A stretch of 15,397 nt of DNA, from assembly GCA_964581415.1 (NCBI GenBank), contig CAZOOJ010000010.1, positions 1 to 15,397 of the forward strand. The letters run 5' to 3'. Below the pieces are notes generated by a model. That model saw only the letters and a program-made list of their open reading frames with translations. It was not told the origin of the DNA and made no database searches. This DNA is from CAYTGG01 sp964581415 (GTDB lineage: Archaea > Nanobdellota > Nanobdellia > Pacearchaeales > GW2011-AR1). Shown piece after piece: positions 6,846 to 12,567 of the stretch. Made by a program: the position numbers and the translations under genes. Position 1 is the stretch's first letter; each line of letters begins with the position of its first letter.

Positions 6846-7229
6846 TCATTTAATTTCTTTCACAACTTCTATATTTTTTCCTCCATTATTAACTCCAATT
6901 CCAATTGTTTTTAATCCGGGAATTATTTTATGTTTAGGAAAAATTTTTCTTAGATTATAAACTCCAGCATCACAAGCAAGAACTATCTGGACATTTCCAT
7001 GTAACTGATTTTTTTGTAATTGATTTCTATCGCAAGGAGACCCTATTAAATCTTTATCAACAACTTTAAATCCATCTTTTTTTAATTTTAATGCAAGTCT
7101 GTTAAGAGCTTTTTCTCCTCCTGTTCCACAGATTCTTACACAAGTATTGCAGGAAATAATTCCTATTTTATCTGATTTTTTAAGCTGCTTTTTTATAGTC
7201 TCGTATGGAAGAGATTTTGTTACTATCAT
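6846..7229 (-). CDS. MetV-like (MTHFR C-terminal-domain) cysteine protein
   Basis: A 127-residue soluble protein resembling the MTHFR C-terminal/MetV family (PF12225): MIVTKSLPYETIKKQL, then IISCNTCVRICGTGGEKAL with C27, C30 and C34, a later SPCDRNQ (C66) and LACDAGVYNLRKIFP (C86), and a PGLKTIGIG strand. In acetogens MetV partners the flavoprotein MetF in methylene-tetrahydrofolate reductase and adds an extra C-terminal Cys cluster. Here that tail is absent and no MetF is in view, so the classical reaction cannot be assumed. It sits just beyond the ferredoxin-reducing operon, convergent to it, which makes a redox or metal-binding role plausible. Family assignment is from pattern memory. Confidence 0.75.
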   Translation of the reverse strand: MIVTKSLPYETIKKQLKKSDKIGIISCNTCVRICGTGGEKALNRLALKLKKDGFKVVDKDLIGSPCDRNQLQKNQLHGNVQIVLACDAGVYNLRKIFPKHKIIPGLKTIGIGVNNGGKNIEVVKEIK

Positions 7230-7253
7230 TTTATTCTTAATTAAAGAATTTTT

Positions 7254-7265
7254 TATTTTAAATAA
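7254..7265 (-). promoter_or_regulatory. TATA box of the MetV-like gene
   Basis: The minus strand reads TTATTTAAAATA, centred about 30 bp before the ATG at 7229, which allows only a few leader nucleotides. Confidence 0.45.
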
Positions 7266-7535
7266 TTATTGATTAGAGGTTTTGGGAAAACTCTATTTTT
7301 TCTTAAGAAATTCTATCTATTAATAATAATATCTATAGGATTTAATTCCTTGGATAATACTTTGCTAGTGAAATAGCTTTAATTAATTTATAAGGTTGGT
7401 GTTTAATTAATAACTCAGAAATAAAATAAATTGTTTTTTAAGAGATTTCACCAGAGCTTGATTAGAATTAATCTTTTAATTAATATAATAAGTATAATCA
7501 AAGCAAAAATTTCTGCAACTAAAAGAGAATTAGCC
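7266..7535. other. Gene-free AT-rich interval with hairpins and TTTAATTAAT copies
   Basis: No convincing coding frame. A hairpin AGAGGTTTT-GGG-AAAACTCT (7275-7294) is followed by a T run on the plus strand. Three copies of TTTAATTAAT occur between about 7378 and 7485. A second small hairpin, GATTA-GAAT-TAATC near 7460-7473, is followed by TTTT. These could be remnants of a small RNA or terminators. I see no matching promoter, so no gene is called. Confidence 0.25.
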
Positions 7536-8156
7536 TCATCTTCTAAAAACTTTTACAATAATAAAAACTGCAATTAACATAAGAAAAAATATTGACAAGG
7601 ATATTCCTTTAGGAGTTTTTACAAATTCAGTTATTCCTGTTACTGCTCCTGTAAAAAAATTCTCTGTATTTTGAATTATACTTTTGTTTTCTCTATCTTC
7701 ATCATTATTTCCTCCATCGCTCTTTGTATTTTTAGAAGACAGAGGAATATATTCTGGAATACAATTTCTGGTTTCAGTTTTTTCTTCAAGAATATTATTA
7801 GAATCATAACATGTTCTGGTTTGTGTTCCATTTAGACATCTGCTCCAATCTCCACATGTCCAATAATCTCCTGAATTTCTACTTCCTCCTCCAGAACTTC
7901 CAATTACTTCATTTTTTTCATTATAAAAAGTTATTTTAAAAGAACAGTCCTCTAAATATTTGCTTGTTTCAATTAATACATTAGTTCCATTTTTAGTTAC
8001 ATTAATGTCCATTTTAGAACTATTTTCAGTTATTTCATAATAAGAATAAGATTCTGATAATTCAAGGATGTATTTCTCTCCTGCTTGAAGATTGATTGCA
8101 CTTATGAAACTAATCAAAAACATGCAAAGTATTATATTCAATATTAATTTTTTCAT
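7536..8156 (-). CDS. Secreted surface protein with thrombospondin-type-1-like motif and C-terminal membrane anchor
   Basis: 206 residues. A Sec signal peptide (residues 1-20, MKKLILNIIL...FISA) is followed by a beta-rich domain with several N-x-S/T sequons. A compact WSxC module comes next: W99, C101, W104, C107, then GTQTRTC116 and C132, the layout of thrombospondin type 1 repeats (W-x-C/W-S-x-C-G-x-Q-x-R-x-C). An acidic Asn/Asp-rich linker leads to FFTGAVTG, one transmembrane helix (about 185-203) and a KVFRR tail. The protein should sit outside the cell, held by the C-terminal helix. Such WSxC plus TGxVTG-TM architecture is, in my recollection, common in Pacearchaeota/Woesearchaeota surface proteins. 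Binding partner unknown. Confidence 0.8.
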   Translation of the reverse strand: MKKLILNIILCMFLISFISAINLQAGEKYILELSESYSYYEITENSSKMDINVTKNGTNVLIETSKYLEDCSFKITFYNEKNEVIGSSGGGSRNSGDYWTCGDWSRCLNGTQTRTCYDSNNILEEKTETRNCIPEYIPLSSKNTKSDGGNNDEDRENKSIIQNTENFFTGAVTGITEFVKTPKGISLSIFFLMLIAVFIIVKVFRR

Positions 8157-8172
8157 TTTTTCTTGAGTTGAG

Positions 8173-8184
8173 TTATTTAAATTA
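8173..8184 (-). promoter_or_regulatory. TATA box of the TSR-like surface protein gene
   Basis: Plus-strand TTATTTAAATTA, centred about 22 bp upstream of the ATG at 8156. It separates this gene from the 8240-9046 gene upstream. Confidence 0.45.
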
Positions 8185-8239
8185 TAAAAAATTAAAAAAT
8201 AAAAATAAAAATAAATTTTTAGTTTTAATCAATTGGATT

Positions 8240-9046
8240 TTAAGCAATTGTTACTTCCAAAGTTCTGTTTCCTTCTGAAGCATATTTGTTTAAATCTACT
8301 TCTGGATATATAGTCAAACTTGCTCCTGGAAATAATACAATTTCTCCATCACTGTTATATTGGATTAAATCTGTCTCATAGTAAAAACTACTCCATTGAC
8401 TCCAATCTAATGTATTATCACTTTCATCAATAGCCTCACTTGGAACATACCAAAGTTTTGCTCCTTTCCATTGGTTATAGTAATCTGGTTCTCCAGAATA
8501 ATTAGTATCTTCTTGCCAGTTTCCATCTACAAGATGAGGTAAGTAATTTGTTGATATTTCACTCAATCTTATAACTGGTTGAGGGTTTGCTGTTCTTTCA
8601 GCTACAGTTTGTGCATTCTCAGCATCTCTGTAATAGACTAATTCATAATCTTCAATACCATCTCCAACAACTTCTGCTGAAAATTCATCTCCAATAACTA
8701 CATATTCTATATCAACTTTGTTTGCTTCTAATTCCCAATTACTAGTATCTTTTTGTAATAATTGCAACATTCCAATATATCTTATGTCATCAATAGCTTC
8801 ACTATAAGTGTCAGAATTATCTGTAACAATAATTTCTCTTTCACTTTCTCCATCATTACTTACATTTATTCCATCTCCTCTACAAGTATCTCCTGCATCA
8901 CAATCTAATTTTTGATTTGTTTCACCTGAAACTTCTATAGGCTGATTTATACTAATTACAAGTGTTGCCATAGCATAATAACTTGCTGCCATTACTAAAC
9001 CAATTGCTAAAACTACTGCTAAAGGTGTTAATAATTTTTTATTCAT
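8240..9046 (-). CDS. Putative major cell-surface protein with N-terminal signal anchor
   Basis: 268 residues of unknown family. An N-terminal hydrophobic segment (about 5-28, LLTPLAVVLAIGLVMAASYY) acts as signal peptide or anchor. It is followed by a strongly acidic, beta-strand-rich exterior domain with a likely disulfide pair (C49 and C55), many aromatic residues and sequons NVS, NYS and NRT. No lysine-rich tail or C-terminal anchor is present; it ends LEVTIA. It resembles small archaeal S-layer or fibre-type surface proteins in composition, but I recognise no named family. Its start overlaps the end of the WbqC-family gene by 8 bp, yet a BRE/TATA-like sequence inside that gene suggests independent, possibly strong expression. 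Glycosylation by products of the upstream genes is a plausible inference. Confidence 0.75.
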   Translation of the reverse strand: MNKKLLTPLAVVLAIGLVMAASYYAMATLVISINQPIEVSGETNQKLDCDAGDTCRGDGINVSNDGESEREIIVTDNSDTYSEAIDDIRYIGMLQLLQKDTSNWELEANKVDIEYVVIGDEFSAEVVGDGIEDYELVYYRDAENAQTVAERTANPQPVIRLSEISTNYLPHLVDGNWQEDTNYSGEPDYYNQWKGAKLWYVPSEAIDESDNTLDWSQWSSFYYETDLIQYNSDGEIVLFPGASLTIYPEVDLNKYASEGNRTLEVTIA

Positions 9047-9644
9047 TTTCCTTAAAGGGATTTGAATTCAGATAAACTTTTCCTCCATCTCCTGATAAAT
9101 AGGTATCTGCTTTAAGAGATTTACAAATATCCACCAAATCCTGTGATGCATTTGATTCTTTATAATGTTCTTTTTTCAGTTTTAATTCACTTGCAATTAT
9201 TATTTTTGATTTTATATTAAAGGCTTTTTTTAGAAATTTTATTATTTTCATATTTAGTAATGTTAATTTATCTTCTGAATTATCAAATATTTTTTCAAAT
9301 TCTGGAAAAAATTCTTCAAAATAAGGTGCTTTTTGATAACTCGCTTTTATTTCATGCAAAATTTTTTGATTCCAAATCATTCTATTTTTATAGTTTACAT
9401 CATTTTTTATTTCAATATTTTTAATATAATCATTTTTATTTTTTACAGGCACATTTATCCATTTTGATTGAGGTTTATTTAGACTATTGCTATTAATTCT
9501 TATTCTGTTTCTGTTATGAAATTCTTTTTTTACAAACAAAACCTCGTCTCTTATAACAAATATGTCTGACTTTTTCATTTTATCAAAGAATCCAAGATAA
9601 GGCATGAAATTTGGTTGATGCGCCGACAAGATTATTTCAGACAT
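9039..9644 (-). CDS. WbqC-family protein, C-terminally truncated
   Basis: Member of the WbqC-like family (PF08889) linked to surface polysaccharide or O-antigen gene clusters; biochemical role unresolved. The diagnostic N-terminus AHQPNFMPYLGFFDKM and the later DTYLSGDGGKVYL motif are clear. Family members are about 230 residues and continue after YLSG-x-G-x-x-YL with a further conserved segment rich in F, P and Y. This one stops about ten residues after that motif (NSNPFKENE), so some 30-40 residues are missing. I prefer ATG 9644 (MSEIILSAHQPN) over ATG 9650 (two extra residues). The start overlaps the PIG-L stop and the end overlaps the surface-protein start, so it is probably co-transcribed with PIG-L. 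Confidence 0.88.
   Translation of the reverse strand: MSEIILSAHQPNFMPYLGFFDKMKKSDIFVIRDEVLFVKKEFHNRNRIRINSNSLNKPQSKWINVPVKNKNDYIKNIEIKNDVNYKNRMIWNQKILHEIKASYQKAPYFEEFFPEFEKIFDNSEDKLTLLNMKIIKFLKKAFNIKSKIIIASELKLKKEHYKESNASQDLVDICKSLKADTYLSGDGGKVYLNSNPFKENE
9071..9080 (-). promoter_or_regulatory. BRE/TATA-like promoter embedded in the WbqC-family coding sequence
   Basis: Minus strand reads GGAGGAAAAG TTTATC: a purine-rich BRE-like stretch followed by AAAGTTTATC, centred about 29 bp before the surface-protein ATG at 9046. The same bases encode the GDGGKVYL segment of the upstream protein. Confidence 0.4.
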
Positions 9645-10263
9645 TTTCATTCTTTTTTAATATATGATTTATTGCAAAACCTTCAGAATATCTTAATCTG
9701 CATATTGGACTGTGTATTCCTGCAAGATTTTCAATCCATCTTAGATTTAGAGTATTTTTTACTATCTGACTTTGATAATAATTCAGAGCATTTATTTTTC
9801 TTATAATCTCTCTTTCTGATAGTTCAATAAAATAATGTGGTTCAAAATTCACCTTTGTAGAAGGACCTTCAAAGAGAAGTATTTCTGGAATATTTCTTGC
9901 TGCAGAAGATACAGCATTACTGCAGTTTCTGTGATCCTGATGTCTGTCATTTGGATCGTGTGTATAAATTTTTGTTATACCAAATTTAATTATGTATTTT
10001 TCAATGAAATTAACTGTATCCTTGTTGTCAGGCAGATTTCCATCAGGAAAATTTCCAAAAACAATATTTGAATCTTTTATTCCTATTGATTTTAATGAAC
10101 TTAAACATTCTCTTCTGTCCTGAGGATGATTTCCATTCTCACCATTTGTCATTATTAGAACAAAAACTTCATCACCTAAATCTAAATGTTTTACAATAGT
10201 TCCTCCACAGCCTATTTCAATATCATCAGGATGCGCTCCGACTGCGAGTATCCTCTCTTTCAT
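9637..10263 (-). CDS. PIG-L/LmbE family zinc deacetylase
   Basis: Zinc-dependent deacetylase family that removes N-acetyl groups from sugars such as GlcNAc derivatives. 208 residues with the hallmark AHPDDIEIGCGGT (zinc ligands H11 and D14; D13 the expected general base) and the second motif THDPNDRHQDHRNC with H111 as third ligand. Length is typical. It is first in an overlapping operon with the WbqC-family gene. That combination is common in bacterial and archaeal surface-glycan clusters, so a cytoplasmic role in making an N-linked or surface sugar is likely. The sequence leaves open the exact amide substrate. Confidence 0.93.
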   Translation of the reverse strand: MKERILAVGAHPDDIEIGCGGTIVKHLDLGDEVFVLIMTNGENGNHPQDRRECLSSLKSIGIKDSNIVFGNFPDGNLPDNKDTVNFIEKYIIKFGITKIYTHDPNDRHQDHRNCSNAVSSAARNIPEILLFEGPSTKVNFEPHYFIELSEREIIRKINALNYYQSQIVKNTLNLRWIENLAGIHSPICRLRYSEGFAINHILKKNENV

Positions 10264-10282
10264 TTTATTTTTTACCTCTCTG

Positions 10283-10294
10283 TTTTATTTAATT
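10283..10294 (-). promoter_or_regulatory. TATA box of the PIG-L/WbqC operon
   Basis: Plus-strand TTTTATTTAATT, centred about 25 bp upstream of the ATG at 10263. A GAGAGGT motif 10 nt before the ATG looks like a Shine-Dalgarno site, but it would be outside a leaderless transcript, so which mode is used is unclear. Confidence 0.45.
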
Positions 10295-10594
10295 CTCTAA
10301 GATGTTTTTGCAAATTTCTCTAAAAAATGTTAAAATTAATTCTAATCCTAAAATCAGAATTATTCTTTAAAAGCATTATTATCTCCGAGAAACTACTTCT
10401 GTCATTACTTTTGTTTAATGAAAGCTTTTGGAGATTTATTAAAATTTTAAGAGTTTTTATTCTGAAAATAAAAGAGAATAATTTGCTTTTGCATAATAAT
10501 CTTTAATTCCCATTTTTTCTTTATTTTATCTTTTTATTTTTATAAAAACCTTTAAAAATTTCTTTTAACTATTAAATTCAATTAAAAGAGAGCG
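10295..10594. other. Intergenic region with three successive inverted repeats
   Basis: No coding frame is convincing. Inverted repeats are TAATTCT/AGAATTA (10337-10362), a larger hairpin ATCTCC/GGAGAT (10381-10386 with 10430-10435) that extends through GAGA/UUUU as G-U and A-U pairs and encloses TCATTA/TAATGA (10402-10407 with 10416-10421), and TTATTCT/AGAATAA near 10455-10480. The G-U pairs in the large hairpin exist only in a plus-strand transcript. I see no clear promoter at the right distance, so this is described, not called as an RNA gene. Confidence 0.3.
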
Positions 10595-10614
10595 ATAATT
10601 AAAAAGAGAGTGCT
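10580..10614 (+). repeat. Tandem 17/18-bp direct repeat over the RHH operon promoter
   Basis: AATTAAAAGAGAGCGAT is followed directly by AATTAAAAAGAGAGTGCT. The second copy overlaps the TATA-like box (about 10595-10605) of the downstream gene. Because that gene encodes a ribbon-helix-helix protein, the repeat is a reasonable candidate for an autoregulatory operator. Confidence 0.5.
10595..10605 (+). promoter_or_regulatory. TATA box of the RHH-led operon
   Basis: ATAATTAAAAA, centred 25 bp before the ATG at 10625, consistent with a leaderless first gene. Confidence 0.45.
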
Positions 10615-10624
10615 AATATAAGAA

Positions 10625-10918
10625 ATGACAAAAAAATCTTTTAATATAAGTTTAGATGAGGAGCTTGTTAAAGAACTAAAAAAAAGAGCAAAAAAAGATT
10701 ATCTCACAATTGAAGAGCTTATTAACCAGATATTATGGAGAAGTGCAAAAAGCAGTTTAAGAAAAAGAAATCCAAGTCAAAAAAATGTAACATCTTTCAT
10801 GAAAGCATTTTCAAGATATCGTCCTTATCATGAAGATACTTATTACTGCACTTTATGCAAGAAAAATCATAAAATAAACAGCAAAATAGGAAAAAAACAT
10901 TATAAATACAAAAAATGA
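10625..10918 (+). CDS. Ribbon-helix-helix protein with C-terminal Cys/His zinc-finger-like tail
   Basis: 97 residues in two parts. Residues about 3-42 (KKSFNISLDEELVKELKKRA...EELINQILWRS) fit an Arc/CopG ribbon-helix-helix: a short strand, then two helices that dimerise and bind DNA through the strand. Residues about 72-95 carry C75-x2-C78-x3-H82-x9-H92, a plausible single-zinc site, inside a very lysine-rich tail. A basic linker (SSLRKRNPSQKN) joins them. It is the first gene of a four-gene overlapping operon (its TGA overlaps the next ATG). The tandem repeat at its promoter suggests self-regulation. Zinc binding is inferred from spacing alone, and I cannot name a family for the C-terminal part. 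Confidence 0.75.
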   Translation: MTKKSFNISLDEELVKELKKRAKKDYLTIEELINQILWRSAKSSLRKRNPSQKNVTSFMKAFSRYRPYHEDTYYCTLCKKNHKINSKIGKKHYKYKK

Positions 10919-11217
10919 TGACTGAAACAATGCAAACATTAATTCTTCCTGGAGCACTAGGTATGGTAGGTGGATTGACAAGAGGAGTTGTTGGTTTATT
11001 AAAATCAATGGCATTAAAAAGAAAAATTTTGTGGATGTACTGGTTAATAACAGCATTTGTTGCAATGATTATTGGAATGTTTCTTGGACTCATATTTAAT
11101 TTTGATTATCGCCTTTCATTATTAGCAGGATATGCAGGAACAGATATTCTTGAATCAGTTTACAAGTCATTTAAAGTTCAGAAAGTTTATGTTGTTCCAT
11201 CAGGAAGCAAAAAATGA
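10915..11217 (+). CDS. Holin-like small integral membrane protein
   Basis: 100 residues. A glycine-rich hydrophobic or amphipathic first segment (about 9-30, LILPGALGMVGGLTRGVVGL) is followed by KSMALKRK, a strong transmembrane helix (about 40-62), and a third segment with DYRLSLLAGYAGTDILESVYK (about 64-84). The G-rich first helix and the GYAGTD-hydrophobic-E motif recall small three-helix phage holin-type proteins, but I cannot tie it to a named family. Start is ATG 10915 overlapping the previous TGA; ATG 10918 is possible. Its stop overlaps the next start by ATGA. Function is unknown; a pore or scaffold in the membrane is inference. Confidence 0.65.
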   Translation: MMTETMQTLILPGALGMVGGLTRGVVGLLKSMALKRKILWMYWLITAFVAMIIGMFLGLIFNFDYRLSLLAGYAGTDILESVYKSFKVQKVYVVPSGSKK

Positions 11218-11429
11218 AATTAGAAAATCTGTTTGTAATTGATTTTAAAAATGAGAAATTATCTTTAGTTCTAATTTTATGGCTATTTTGTTTTCTTCTA
11301 CATAATTTTTTAACAGGAATATGGAACTTTGTTTCAGCATTATTTTTTATTTTAGCAATTTTAATTATTCCAGCATATTTTGTTATAGCAATTGTTTATA
11401 GTTTTATAAAATGGATGAAACAGAAATAA
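11214..11429 (+). CDS. Two-TM hydrophobic protein of unknown function
   Basis: 71 residues. A short soluble N-terminus (MKLENLFVIDFKNEK) is followed by two long hydrophobic helices (about 16-38 and 40-64) and the basic tail KWMKQK. The predicted topology has both ends in the cytoplasm. It overlaps the upstream stop by 4 bp and the downstream gene by 19 bp, so it is translationally embedded in the operon. No family recognised. The operon context and clean topology make it a real gene. Confidence 0.7.
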   Translation: MKLENLFVIDFKNEKLSLVLILWLFCFLLHNFLTGIWNFVSALFFILAILIIPAYFVIAIVYSFIKWMKQK

Positions 11430-11761
11430 TAACTTCAAAATCAAAAGAAAAAGGAAAATTAATTCCTGCTCTAATTTTAGCAGCAGTTGTTATTTTTTTT
11501 ATAATTCTATTTGCAATAGTTGCATTTTACTGGCAGAAACAATCTTCAGAAACTCTGGAAGATTCTGAATTAACTGAAAATCAGCAGAGATGTGTTGAAT
11601 TAGGATGTCCAGAGAATTCAGTTTATATTGGCTCAATAAATTCAGATAAATATTATGAATGTGAATGCCATTATGCAGATGGCATTAATCCAGAAAATAG
11701 AATCTGTTTTTTCTCAGATTCTGAAGCTGAACAAAATGGAAGAATTAAAAGCGAATGTTAA
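11411..11761 (+). CDS. Membrane-tethered protein with divergent Ada-like Cys domain
   Basis: 116 residues. It has a charged cytoplasmic N-terminus (1-16), one transmembrane helix (about 17-41), and an exterior domain with six cysteines (61, 66, 84, 86, 99, 116). The stretch VYIGSINSDKYYEC...INPENRICFFSDSEAE (about 71-106) follows the Ada-type metal-binding pattern known from Ada and from tails of some secreted nucleases: Y-x-G/A-S-x-N-S, C-x-x-A-x-x-I-x-P-E-N-R-x-x-F, then E-A-x-x-x-G. The usual terminal C-x-x-C is reduced to one Cys, while C86 and C99 are extra, so the ligand set is altered or replaced by disulfides. Last gene of the four-gene operon. Confidence 0.7.
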   Translation: MDETEIITSKSKEKGKLIPALILAAVVIFFIILFAIVAFYWQKQSSETLEDSELTENQQRCVELGCPENSVYIGSINSDKYYECECHYADGINPENRICFFSDSEAEQNGRIKSEC

Positions 11762-11777
11762 TACCCTTTCCAAAGCA

Positions 11778-11806
11778 CCAATAATAAAATAAATAACATT
11801 TATTGG
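11778..11806. terminator. Hairpin between convergent genes
   Basis: CCAATAAT...TTTATTGG forms a short stem between the plus-strand operon (stop at 11761) and the minus-strand gene (stop at 11814). It is the only inverted repeat in the 52-bp gap and could serve both directions. There is no strong U-tract, so confidence is limited. Confidence 0.35.
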
Positions 11807-11813
11807 ATAAAAC

Positions 11814-12173
11814 TTACTGACAACTTGCAATTAAAGGGCTTGTATATTCAGATTTTCTTAACGGAGGCAACTGAACTTTTATTTTCTTTCCATCTTTTTC
11901 AAATATAAGATCAATAAGCCAGTACGCATTTCTGTAATTCTTGTATTCTATTAAAACATTTTCAACAGATTCTAACAAAGATTTTGTAATAATTTTATTC
12001 AATGTAGAAAAAAATTCACTTGCATAGAAAACCTCTAATCCAACAATACCTTTTTCCTTATTAATGTCTATATTTAAGAATTCAGAAAATTCAATTGTTT
12101 CACTAGGTTTATGTTCACTGTCATAAACAGTGAATATGTCCTCTTCATCATCATAATGTATTTTTATTGTCAT
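11814..12173 (-). CDS. DUF2283-domain protein, candidate antitoxin
   Basis: 119 residues. The first about 55 residues match the DUF2283 pattern: IKIHYDDEEDIFTVYDSEHKP, a short linker, then LNIDINKEKGIVGLEVFYASEF. The remaining 60 residues are an extra domain (LLESVENVLIEYKNYRNAYWLID) absent from minimal DUF2283 proteins. DUF2283 genes frequently sit next to DUF4258/RelE-like genes and are suspected antitoxins. Here the gene lies 15 bp downstream of exactly such a candidate, so I infer a toxin-antitoxin pair. No DNA-binding domain is visible, and a housekeeping role cannot be excluded. Confidence 0.7.
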   Translation of the reverse strand: MTIKIHYDDEEDIFTVYDSEHKPSETIEFSEFLNIDINKEKGIVGLEVFYASEFFSTLNKIITKSLLESVENVLIEYKNYRNAYWLIDLIFEKDGKKIKVQLPPLRKSEYTSPLIASCQ

Positions 12174-12188
12174 GATTATTACAATGCA

Positions 12189-12527
12189 TTAGAGTTTTTT
12201 AAACTTTCTCTTATAATTTTTTAATGTCTGCTTTCCAATTGGATAAACTGTGATTATTCTTATTTTCTTAGTAAATCTTAAGACATAAACTCTGCCTGTT
12301 TTTGAACTATAGACAAAATATAATTTATATCTTGTTTCTCCTTGCTCTTTTTGTTTTTCAACAAATTCAACATCCTCATAATTAAAATTAAGTATTTCTT
12401 TCTCCATTTCTCTTTTAGAGCAACCATTTCTGAATTCAAGATAATCTGCTGGCTTTCCCCATTCAAAACCTCTTTCTTTATATTTTTCAATTAATCTTCT
12501 CAACTCTTCTGAATAATTTTTAGTCAT
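12189..12527 (-). CDS. Candidate DUF4258/RelE-superfamily-like protein, possible toxin
   Basis: About 112 residues from ATG 12527 (MTKNYSEELRRLIEK); an in-frame ATG at 12605 would add 26 residues but overlap the nuclease gene by 38 bp. A TATA box (12547-12558) centred 25 bp before 12527 favours the shorter form. The C-terminal part (YKLYFVYSSKTGRVYVLRF then IRIITVYPIG) has the strand pattern of DUF4258/RelE-type small toxins, in which beta strands end with iiTvy. A helical N-terminal region (EELRRLIEKYKERGFEWG) precedes it. Pairing with the DUF2283 gene 15 bp downstream supports toxin-antitoxin, but the match is from strand pattern only and catalytic residues are not assignable. Confidence 0.55.
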   Translation of the reverse strand: MTKNYSEELRRLIEKYKERGFEWGKPADYLEFRNGCSKREMEKEILNFNYEDVEFVEKQKEQGETRYKLYFVYSSKTGRVYVLRFTKKIRIITVYPIGKQTLKNYKRKFKKL

Positions 12528-12546
12528 AAAATGAGATAATCTCCTG

Positions 12547-12558
12547 TTTTTAAATACC
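12547..12558 (-). promoter_or_regulatory. TATA box of the candidate toxin-antitoxin pair
   Basis: Minus strand GGTATTTAAAAA, inside the extended reading frame and immediately after the nuclease stop. Its centre is about 25 bp before ATG 12527, which decides the start choice. Confidence 0.45.
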
Positions 12559-12567
12559 TTATCGTGT

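Noticed and set aside
7430..7545. Hydrophobic minus-strand frame after the TSR-like gene stop (LLVAEIFALIILIILIK...)
   Set aside because: No start codon in frame; begins after a stop in the same frame. Probably chance in AT-rich sequence, though a decayed small membrane gene is possible.
10797..11093. 98-codon minus-strand frame opposite the RHH and holin-like genes
   Set aside because: Plus-strand operon with repeated stop-start overlaps is far better supported.
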